A stretch of DNA of 7,503 nucleotides from Planctomycetes bacterium UBA1135 (GTDB lineage Bacteria > Planctomycetota > UBA1135). Below the pieces are notes generated by a model. The model ran no database searches and was not told the DNA's origin. It saw only the letters and a list, made by a program, of their open reading frames with translations. Both the position numbers and the translations under genes were made by a program. The stretch lies in assembly GCA_002311925.1 (NCBI GenBank), contig DCAK01000081.1, positions 7,645-15,147 of the forward strand, written 5' to 3'. This document shows positions 1-6,061 of this stretch, in pieces; within the stretch, counting starts at the first letter, position 1, and every line of letters begins with the position of its first letter.

Positions 1-114
1 CGTTTCCACGAGACCGCGGATTCCCCCCAGAGGGCGGTTTGCGACTACCTCGCGGGGATGACCGACCGCTATGTGGAGCGAAAATCGAGGGAGATGGGCT
101 TGCTACCGAGTTAG
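1..114 (+). CDS. dgt: Probable dGTP triphosphohydrolase (HD family), C-terminal fragment
   Basis: Only the last 37 codons are in the window, in frame 1, ending at TAG 112-114; the gene enters from the left edge. The visible tail contains VCDYLAGMTDRYVERKSRE, which matches the conserved C-terminal helix of dGTPase-like HD hydrolases (family pattern CDYIAGMTDRYA). Those enzymes split dGTP or other dNTPs into a nucleoside and triphosphate in the cytoplasm and so tune dNTP pools. The metal-binding HD residues lie upstream of the window and cannot be checked. The stop lies inside the 3' end of the minus-strand thiD-like gene (12-nt tail-to-tail overlap). The assignment rests on this one motif, so family membership is fairly secure, but substrate specificity is not. 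Confidence 0.72.
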   Translation, partial: RFHETADSPQRAVCDYLAGMTDRYVERKSREMGLLPS

Positions 115-822
115 GAAAAATCCCGACCGCAACCATTCCCTGATTTCCCGGACGGCCTCCCGAGCCGAGGATTCCAAGGTCCGCCCTTGGGCAAGAAAAA
201 CGGCGACGGCCGTGGAAAGCGCGCAACCTGTCCCATGAACCGTCTCGCCCCCCGGCACGCGCGGGCCTTCGAAATTTAACACCGGCCCGTCCTCCTGGTG
301 AAGGGTGTCCAGGACTCGGAGCCCTGAACCATGGCCCCCGGTGACCAGAACCGCCGGGCATCCCTCCCACTCCTTTCCGTCCCCGTATTCACCCAGGTTG
401 GGCGTGGCCAGGGTCACGCGGGGAAGAAGATGGGAGGTGGCCGCCTTCCACCCCTCGTCGTCCAGAAGGAGGGCGCCTGGCGAGGCGATGCAGGTCGCCG
501 AACGGACCGGGTCCCAGACGACCGGGCAGTCGGGGAAGTCGGCCAGAACCTCGACCACCGCCAGCACCGCATCCCGGTTGCCGAGGGCTCCCAGCTTCAC
601 GGCGCCCACCTCTTCTTCTAGAGCCCGTCGCAATGCCGAAGCAATTCCGGAAGAGGGACGTGCCGTCACCTCCGCCAAACCCTCGCCGTCCTGCCTGGTT
701 TGGATGGCTTCAATGGAGACCAGGTCGCAACCCAGAGCCTTCGCCGCCCATCGGTCGGTTTGAAGGCCAGCCTTCATCCCCGGGTCCGAGCCTGCCACAG
801 CGGCCACACGGGCCGGACTCAT
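103..822 (-). CDS. thiD: ThiD-like hydroxymethylpyrimidine/phosphomethylpyrimidine kinase, compact and divergent
   Basis: Ribokinase-fold kinase of 239 aa. The family phosphorylates HMP and HMP-P with ATP in thiamine synthesis or salvage in the cytoplasm. Visible signs, in order: an N-terminal AGSDP strand-loop (res 10-14); an EAIQT segment with Q41, which aligns with the HMP-binding Gln of ThiD; KLGAL (76-80); WDPV (103-106); TPNLGE (140-145); VLVTGGH (158-164); and the anion-hole motif HGTGC with catalytic Cys200. Oddities: the usual DPSGGAG loop reads DPGMKAG, the Met in KIGM is Ala79, and the stretch between TPNLGE and VLVTGGH is about 25-30 residues shorter than in E. coli ThiD. I chose the ATG at 822 because a GGAGGA at 836-831 precedes it by 8 nt and it begins four residues before the AGSDP strand; an ATG at 870 would overlap fabI by 44 nt. 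It is translated directly after fabI (4 nt gap). Another kinase of the PfkB/pyridoxal group is possible. Confidence 0.78.
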   Translation of the reverse strand: MSPARVAAVAGSDPGMKAGLQTDRWAAKALGCDLVSIEAIQTRQDGEGLAEVTARPSSGIASALRRALEEEVGAVKLGALGNRDAVLAVVEVLADFPDCPVVWDPVRSATCIASPGALLLDDEGWKAATSHLLPRVTLATPNLGEYGDGKEWEGCPAVLVTGGHGSGLRVLDTLHQEDGPVLNFEGPRVPGGETVHGTGCALSTAVAVFLAQGRTLESSAREAVREIREWLRSGFFLTR

Positions 823-826
823 GCGG

Positions 827-1600
827 TCACTCCTCCCAGGAGCCGAGAGCGTGGAAACCGCAATCGACATGCAGGATTTCCCCGGTCACGCCCGAGGCGT
901 GGTCGCTGAGAAGGAAGGTTGCGGCTTTCCCGACATCCTCCCCGGTGACTTGCCGGCGCAAGGGGGCGATTCTTTCCTGAAGGTCAAGCTTGGTCTTCAG
1001 CCCCTTGATGGCCGACGAGGACAGGGTCTTGATGGGTCCGGCGCTGAGAGCGTTGACCCGGATTCCTTCCGGGCCGAGGTCGGTCGCCAGGTATCGAACC
1101 GCCGATTCCAGGGCCGCCTTGGCCACTCCCATAACCTTGTAGGAGGGGACCGCCCGGGTCGAACCCAAATAGGAGAGGGTGAGAATGGACCCGCCCTCCC
1201 GGAGAAGGGGGAGAGCCGCCTTCGAAAGGGCGATCAGGGAAAAGGCCGAAACATCCTGGGCTAGGGCGTATCCCGGTCGACTGGTGTCCACGAAGCGGCC
1301 CTCAAGGTCGGCCCGGTCGGCGAAGGCGATGGCGTGAACCATGAAATCCAACTTGCCGGAATCCTTCGCCAACTCCGCGAAGGCCTGCTCGATGGAGGCG
1401 TCGTCGGTGACATCGCAGATGAGAGGAAGCGGCGAGCCGATGGATTCTACCAGCGGGGCCGACTTGTCCCGGAAGCGTTCGCTGGCCACCCCGAACAGGA
1501 CTTCCGCCCCTTCGGCATGAAGAGCCTGGCCGATATGCCAGGCCAGGCTCAGCTTGTTGGCCAAACCAAAAACGACGCCTTTCTTTCCTTTCAGCAACAT
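827..1600 (-). CDS. fabI: Enoyl-[acyl-carrier-protein] reductase (NADH), FabI
   Basis: Short-chain dehydrogenase/reductase family enzyme that performs the last reduction of each fatty-acid elongation cycle (trans-2-enoyl-ACP to acyl-ACP) in the cytoplasm. With the start at 1600 it is 257 aa, close to the 262 aa of E. coli FabI. Visible: the FabI-type nucleotide-binding loop FGLANKLSLAWHIGQAL from res 11; VHAIAFA (88-94); VDTSR followed by the conserved helix; catalytic Tyr154 and Lys161 in the FabI Y-x6-K arrangement (YKVMGVAK); a further conserved Tyr144 in SYLGSTR; SAGPIKT (186-192); and a C-terminal GEILHVDCG strand. An in-frame ATG at 1660 would add 20 residues (rich in Pro, Arg and Gly) that FabI proteins lack; neither ATG has a strong ribosome site, so the family-length start is preferred. 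First gene of a fabI-thiD minus-strand unit and divergent from mfd. The call is very secure; only the start is uncertain. Confidence 0.95.
   Translation of the reverse strand: MLLKGKKGVVFGLANKLSLAWHIGQALHAEGAEVLFGVASERFRDKSAPLVESIGSPLPLICDVTDDASIEQAFAELAKDSGKLDFMVHAIAFADRADLEGRFVDTSRPGYALAQDVSAFSLIALSKAALPLLREGGSILTLSYLGSTRAVPSYKVMGVAKAALESAVRYLATDLGPEGIRVNALSAGPIKTLSSSAIKGLKTKLDLQERIAPLRRQVTGEDVGKAATFLLSDHASGVTGEILHVDCGFHALGSWEE
831..836 (-). promoter_or_regulatory. Ribosome binding site of the thiD-like gene
   Basis: On the minus strand GGAGGA lies 8 nt before the ATG at 822 and inside the last codons of fabI. It fixes the thiD start at 822 and suggests coupled translation with fabI, whose TGA (829-827) lies between this site and the start. 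Confidence 0.7.
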
Positions 1601-1651
1601 GAGACCCCGGGGCACCCCCGGACGGGCGATAGAATACGGTTTGTGCCGGTC

Positions 1652-1665
1652 GAATCCCATGATTC
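1652..1665. repeat. Short inverted repeat in the divergent promoter region
   Basis: GAATC, a 4-nt spacer, then GATTC: a perfect 5-bp inverted repeat located centrally between fabI and mfd. It could be an operator half-site pair, but this length can arise by chance and the pairing does not extend outward. Confidence 0.25.
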
Positions 1666-1695
1666 CAATCGAGCGGCGCCCGGTTCAAGGCTGGA

Positions 1696-1701
1696 AAGGA
1701 G
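1696..1701 (+). promoter_or_regulatory. Ribosome binding site of mfd, selecting a TTG start
   Basis: AAGGAG ends 7 nt before TTG 1709-1711, an ideal spacing. The alternative in-frame GTG at 1703 is only 1 nt from this site and therefore unlikely to be the start. Confidence 0.6.
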
Positions 1702-1708
1702 CGTGAAA

Positions 1709-4700
1709 TTGCCTGTCGACCTCCTTCTCCGTACACCCTCCTTCCAGGACTTTTCCTCCAGGTGGGAGGACTCCCCTCCGGGCCTGCTTGAATGGGGAGG
1801 CCTATGGGGGTCCGCCAAAACCCTTTTCACGACTGCCTGCTGCAAGCAGGGACGCAAACCCCTTCTGGTCGTCGCGCCCGACCCCCCCTCGGCCGACCTG
1901 GCCCTGGGTGACCTCAAGACTTTCGGCGCCGGCGCCTTGCCCCTTCCGGGTAGGGAAGGTTCCCTTGGCCCGGAGGATGAAGTTCTCAGGGACCGGTTTC
2001 GGGCAATGGAAATGGCCGGGAGAAAGGGCTTCACCGGCGCTCTCGTGGCTCCCCTCCATGCCCTCCTGCAGGCCGTTCCCGGAGATGAAAGTGAAGAAGG
2101 CGCTCTGGAGCTCCAAGCCGGGGCTTCCATGGACCCCGAACTTCTCATGCGCAGGCTGGTGCGGGCCGGGTTCGAAAGGGTCCCAGCAGTGGGAATGCCG
2201 GGAGAATTCGCCTGCCGTGGCGACATCGTTGATTTCCACGCCCCGGCTCTGGGGGAACCCATCCGCCTCGAGTTTTTCGACGAGGAAATCGAGAGCATCC
2301 GTGTGTTCGACCTGGGAACCCAGAGAACCCGACACCTGGTCAAGCGCATCGTGGTTCCCCTGACCCGGGAGTTGGCGGAAATCGCCGGCGCTGGGGATTG
2401 TGTTCCCCTGGATGCGTTGGCGGCCTCCTTCCGAGTTGTGCTGTTGAATCCAGGGTCCATCGAGAAGGCGGGCCAGAAACTCGTGGAAAGATTCGGGGAG
2501 GCGGCGACCGCGGCCCTCCTGAGATGGGAGCAGGAGTTGGAGAGACGGGTCACCCTCGCCCTTTCCACCCTCCCGGGGAAGGACGGTTCCCTCGAAACGC
2601 TCAGCGTCGAGGAGTACTGCCGGGGGGTTGCCGCGGGCGCCGCCCTGCTTGCCGACCGAGGGGAAGCCGGCGAGGAGGCTTTCGCTTTTTGTTCGACTGT
2701 CGCCGAGGGGGAGAGGTTGGGAGAAATCATCCGCGAGGAGGGGGCCGACCCCGCCCGGGTGGAGATTCGCGAAGGAGGTCTCGAGGCTGGTTTTCGAATT
2801 CCCGAAGCCCGGCTCACCGTGGTCCACCATCGCGAGTTCATTCCCGGGCATGGACGGCAGCTTCCCAGACCCAGGCGGAGAGCCCTGGAAGGAGCCCGGA
2901 TCGAAGGCGCCGCATCCCTTCGGCCGGGGGATCTCGTGGTCCACGCCGTGCACGGGCTCGCCCGGTTTCAGGGAATGGAGTCTTCACGGGAGACGGATGA
3001 AGGCCAGGATGTCCTCCTTCTCGAATTCGCCCAGGATGCCCGGCTCAAGGTCCCGGCTTCAAGAGTCGACCTCGTGGAGCGCTACATCGGAGCCGGCGGC
3101 GGTTCGCCAAGGCTCGACCGTCTTGGTTCCGGAGCCTTCGCCCGAAGGAAGAAGAAGGTGGCGGAGGCGGTCGAGGACATGGCGGCGGAAATGCTCGAAA
3201 TCCAGGCCCAGCGGGAAAGCGCTTCGGGCCGATCCATGCCGGGACCGGAACCCGCCCAGACGGAGTTCGAGGAGGCCTTTCCCTGGCCCGACACTCCGGA
3301 TCAGGTTCAGGCAACCCGCGATCTCCACGAGGACCTCTCCGCTCCGCGGGCGATGGACCGCCTTCTTTGCGGGGATGTCGGCTACGGCAAGACCGAGATT
3401 GCTGCCCGGGCGATTTTCCGAACCGTCCTTTCCGGAGCCCAGGCCGCCGTCCTGGTGCCGACGACTCTCCTGGCCGAACAGCACGCCCGCTCGCTGGGCG
3501 AACGATTCGCTGATTGGGGGGTGGAAGTCGGCCACCTGTCCCGTCTGGTTCCTCCGAAAACGAGAAAAAAAGTCCTCAAGGACCTGGAAAAAGGGCGCAT
3601 CGACCTGGTCATCGGCACTCATCGCATCCTTTCCCGGGATGTCCGCTTCAAGGACCTCGGCCTGGTGGTCATCGACGAGGAACAGAGATTCGGGGTGAAA
3701 CACAAGGAGGCGCTCAAGAAGAAGAGGGCGCAGGTGGATGTCCTCACCCTCACCGCCACACCCATCCCGCGAACCCTGCACATGGCCCTGGCTGGGATTC
3801 GGGACATCAGCTCGCTGGAAACGGCTCCCGCCGGGCGCCTGGAGATCCATACCGAAATCCGCCAGGGGGAGGATGGAGCGCTTCTCAAGGAGGCCATCGA
3901 AAGGGAGTTGGCCCGCGGGGGGCAGATCTTTTTCGTCCACAACCGGGTCCGCACCCTCGAAAAGGCGGCCGCCCGCCTCGAGAAATTGGTGCCTTCCGCC
4001 AAAATCGTCTGCGGACATGGGCAGATGGAACCGCGAGAGTTGGAGACCTCGATGCTGACCTTCGTCCGGGGCGAGGCGGACATCCTCTGCTCGACCACCA
4101 TCGTGGAGAGCGGGCTGGACATCCCCAACGCCAACACCATCTTCATCGACGACGCGCATCGATACGGGCTCGCCGACCTGCACCAGCTGCGGGGAAGGGT
4201 GGGAAGGGGAAACCGCCGGGCTTGGTGCTATCTCCTCGTGCCCCGAGGCAAGCCGCTGCCCCACGACGCGAAACGGCGACTCAAGGCAGTGGAGGAGCTG
4301 CGCTACCTGGGGGCCGGTTACCAAATCGCCATGCGCGACCTCGAAATCCGTGGCGCCGGAAACCTTCTCGGGGCGGAGCAATCCGGGCACATCAACGCCG
4401 TCGGCTACGAAACCTATCGACGCCTCCTCCGCCAAGCCGTCGAACGGCTCCGGCGCGAAGCCACTCAAGGGCCTGAGGGCCCGCCCCCGGCCTGCGACCT
4501 CTCCTTGGGAATCGCCGCCGCCCTGCCCGTGGATTACGTTGCCGACGAAGAGGACCGACTGTCCATTCTTCGGGATTTCGACTCCGCCCGATGCCCTGAC
4601 GACCTCGTCGCGGTCCTCGACGGGCTTCGAGACCGATTCGGGCCTCCCCCACGGGAAGTGCTCCCCTTGGGCATCATCTTTCTCCTCAAGCATTGCCTCG

Positions 4701-4960
4701 GGGAGCACGGATTCGCCTCACTTCATCCGGGAGAAAAGGGGCGGCTTCTCTGCGCCCTGCGCGACCCCCGCAAGGCGCTTCAATTCGCCAAGAAGGGGGG
4801 GTTTGAGTTCCGCCGAACCGGCCCTCGGCGGGGAGTGTGGGTCCTTCCCTCTGGGATTCGCAAAGGCCGAGCCACCCTGGATTATTTGTTTGAGACCATC
4901 TCTTCTTGCCAATTCACCCGGACTCGACGAAAATCCGTCGCGACTCCAAGCCGCCGATGA
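1709..4960 (+). CDS. mfd: Transcription-repair coupling factor Mfd
   Basis: DNA translocase of 1083 aa that removes RNA polymerase stalled at lesions and recruits UvrA for nucleotide excision repair. Domains in order: N-terminal UvrB-like module (about res 1-225, with a degenerate GLWGSAKTL loop and the GEFACRGDIVDFHAP and FFDEEIESIRVFD segments); a shortened variable region; the CarD-like RNA-polymerase-interaction domain (about 403-470, from LRPGDLVVHAVHGLARF); a RecG-like helicase with Walker A GDVGYGKTE (555-563, Lys561), motif II DEEQ (656-659), LTLTATPIPRTL, SGLDIPNANT and motif VI QLRGRVGRG (826-834); then the C-terminal TRCF domain from about res 930. At 1083 aa it is shorter than E. 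coli Mfd (1148), mainly between the UvrB-like module and the polymerase-binding domain. The start is TTG 1709, chosen by the ribosome site; the open frame further upstream is only antisense to fabI. It overlaps the next gene by ATGA. Confidence 0.97.
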   Translation: MPVDLLLRTPSFQDFSSRWEDSPPGLLEWGGLWGSAKTLFTTACCKQGRKPLLVVAPDPPSADLALGDLKTFGAGALPLPGREGSLGPEDEVLRDRFRAMEMAGRKGFTGALVAPLHALLQAVPGDESEEGALELQAGASMDPELLMRRLVRAGFERVPAVGMPGEFACRGDIVDFHAPALGEPIRLEFFDEEIESIRVFDLGTQRTRHLVKRIVVPLTRELAEIAGAGDCVPLDALAASFRVVLLNPGSIEKAGQKLVERFGEAATAALLRWEQELERRVTLALSTLPGKDGSLETLSVEEYCRGVAAGAALLADRGEAGEEAFAFCSTVAEGERLGEIIREEGADPARVEIREGGLEAGFRIPEARLTVVHHREFIPGHGRQLPRPRRRALEGARIEGAASLRPGDLVVHAVHGLARFQGMESSRETDEGQDVLLLEFAQDARLKVPASRVDLVERYIGAGGGSPRLDRLGSGAFARRKKKVAEAVEDMAAEMLEIQAQRESASGRSMPGPEPAQTEFEEAFPWPDTPDQVQATRDLHEDLSAPRAMDRLLCGDVGYGKTEIAARAIFRTVLSGAQAAVLVPTTLLAEQHARSLGERFADWGVEVGHLSRLVPPKTRKKVLKDLEKGRIDLVIGTHRILSRDVRFKDLGLVVIDEEQRFGVKHKEALKKKRAQVDVLTLTATPIPRTLHMALAGIRDISSLETAPAGRLEIHTEIRQGEDGALLKEAIERELARGGQIFFVHNRVRTLEKAAARLEKLVPSAKIVCGHGQMEPRELETSMLTFVRGEADILCSTTIVESGLDIPNANTIFIDDAHRYGLADLHQLRGRVGRGNRRAWCYLLVPRGKPLPHDAKRRLKAVEELRYLGAGYQIAMRDLEIRGAGNLLGAEQSGHINAVGYETYRRLLRQAVERLRREATQGPEGPPPACDLSLGIAAALPVDYVADEEDRLSILRDFDSARCPDDLVAVLDGLRDRFGPPPREVLPLGIIFLLKHCLGEHGFASLHPGEKGRLLCALRDPRKALQFAKKGGFEFRRTGPRRGVWVLPSGIRKGRATLDYLFETISSCQFTRTRRKSVATPSRR

Positions 4961-6003
4961 CCTTCCTCCTCCTCCTACCTCTTGTCCAGGATCCCTACAC
5001 CGTGGACGAGGTCATCGCGACCGTCAACGACCAGGTGTTGACCTTGGCCCAAGTGGACAGAAAAGCCAAGGAGTGGGCCCTTCTTTTGGCGCCAGACCAA
5101 AGGGACGCCGCCACCAAGGCCCGCTTGAACCAGGAGGCCCTGGAGGACTCTCTCACGATAATGCTTTTAAGCGAGGGGTTTTTCGCGCTCGCTAGGCAAA
5201 GGGGCTTCGAAGGAGTCTTGGATTCAAGGATTGCCGCCGAGAGAGCCCGGAAGGAGGAAGCCGCCGGCTCGGTGGGCGCTTTCGCCCAGAAATTGGCGGC
5301 CAACGGCAGGACAATCCAGGAATGGGAAACCCTGAAGATTCGCGAATTGGCAGCACTTTCCTATCAGCAGATGGCCCTCGGCATGAGCCCGATTCTCGGA
5401 ACCAAGATTTTTCTCAACGATTGCAATCCGAAACCGCGGGAGGTTCGCGCCTGGTATGAGAACAATCTCGACAAGTACCAGGTGGAGGCGCGGGTGAAAG
5501 CCCGCATGATTCTGCTGAAAGACGAGCAGGGCAAGGAGGACGCATTCCTCCGCATTCGAGCCATGGCGGCGGCCTTCGAGAAGGGAAAACTTAATTTTGC
5601 CGAAACCGCTCGTGAGCACTCCGCTTACCGGGCCTCGATTGGAGGGAGCATGGGAAAAATCAATCCGGCAACCTACAAAGGCGTTCCCGGCAACCTCCGC
5701 TCCTTTCTTTCTTCGGCCAGTCCTGGGCAGTTGAGCGAACCCTTCGAGATGGATGACTTCGGCGGGGGGTCGCGCTGGGGCCTCATCCTGGTGGAGGAGG
5801 TCCAGCCTGCAGGCGTGAAATCCTTGAAAGAAGTGCACGCCTCCATCGAAGACCGTCTCACGAAGGAAGCTCAAACGAGGGCCTTTCAGGAGACCCTTCT
5901 ACACTTGCGGAAGGAGTGCACGGTCTGGGGGACTCCCTTCGCTATGGCCGCCCTGAATGGATTGGTCGCGAGGTCGGGTCCTGCGGATGAGGGCGAGTTG
6001 TAG
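4957..6003 (+). CDS. SurA/PpiC-like parvulin-domain protein, probably a periplasmic chaperone
   Basis: Protein of 348 aa with the SurA/PrsA plan: short hydrophobic N-terminus (res 2-10), the family opening VDEVIATVNDQVLTLAQVD (16-34), a helical chaperone region, the linker motif REVRAWYENNLDKY (161-174), one parvulin (PPIC) domain (about 178-285; NFAETAREHS, GGSMG), and a C-terminal helix. The family assists folding of exported proteins. The two parvulin active-site histidines appear lost: Met184 stands where ARHIL is usual, and Gly275 (RWGLILV) where GWHLI is usual, so isomerase activity is doubtful. The start at ATG 4957 overlaps the mfd stop (ATGA) and has no visible ribosome site, which fits translational coupling. 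The leader is odd for a signal peptide: no positive residues and no AxA site. An upstream in-frame TTG (4906) would add Lys/Arg residues before the hydrophobic stretch but would overlap mfd by 55 nt. No strict orthologue is named. Confidence 0.82.
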   Translation: MTFLLLLPLVQDPYTVDEVIATVNDQVLTLAQVDRKAKEWALLLAPDQRDAATKARLNQEALEDSLTIMLLSEGFFALARQRGFEGVLDSRIAAERARKEEAAGSVGAFAQKLAANGRTIQEWETLKIRELAALSYQQMALGMSPILGTKIFLNDCNPKPREVRAWYENNLDKYQVEARVKARMILLKDEQGKEDAFLRIRAMAAAFEKGKLNFAETAREHSAYRASIGGSMGKINPATYKGVPGNLRSFLSSASPGQLSEPFEMDDFGGGSRWGLILVEEVQPAGVKSLKEVHASIEDRLTKEAQTRAFQETLLHLRKECTVWGTPFAMAALNGLVARSGPADEGEL

Positions 6004-6061
6004 AATGAGCGGCCGATTGGCCTGAACCGGAGCACCATCCGCGCGTTGAAATAGGCGAAAG
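6004..6061 (+). other. Short spacer between the parvulin gene and the TonB-like/toroid gene
   Basis: These 58 nt hold no gene. GGCC-GATT-GGCC (6011-6022) could form only a 4-bp stem and has no T-run, so it is not a credible terminator. A weak purine-rich site (AGGCGA, 6053-6058) lies 3 nt before the next ATG. Readthrough from mfd into the next gene is possible. Confidence 0.4.

Larger units (their letters stand above)
1601..1708. promoter_or_regulatory. Divergent intergenic region between fabI and mfd
   Basis: These 108 bp separate the 5' ends of fabI (minus) and mfd (plus), so promoters for both must lie here or just inside the genes. I see no convincing -35/-10 pair on either strand. There is one short inverted repeat (1652-1665) and a GC-rich palindrome CCCCGGGG at 1605-1612. 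Its regulatory role is inferred from gene orientation only. Confidence 0.5.

Noticed and set aside
305..1264. Plus-strand open frames across the thiD and fabI genes
   Set aside because: They overlap two minus-strand genes with intact family motifs and carry no motifs themselves.
1630..1635. TAGAAT as a plus-strand -10 box for mfd
   Set aside because: No -35 element at 16-18 nt upstream (the sequence there is GC-only); a single 5-of-6 match is expected by chance.
1334..1708. Possible N-terminal extension of mfd by 125 residues, in frame upstream of 1709
   Set aside because: It runs antisense through fabI, shows no Mfd-like sequence, and the AAGGAG-TTG start at 1709 fits the family N-terminus.
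1591..4708. Long minus-strand open frames opposite mfd (up to about 549 codons)
   Set aside because: Low-complexity translations rich in Arg, Pro, Ser and Gly with no family motifs; expected antisense shadows in GC-rich DNA, while mfd on the plus strand is unmistakable.
6011..6022. GGCC-GATT-GGCC hairpin as a terminator after the parvulin gene
   Set aside because: The stem is only 4 bp and there is no downstream T-run.
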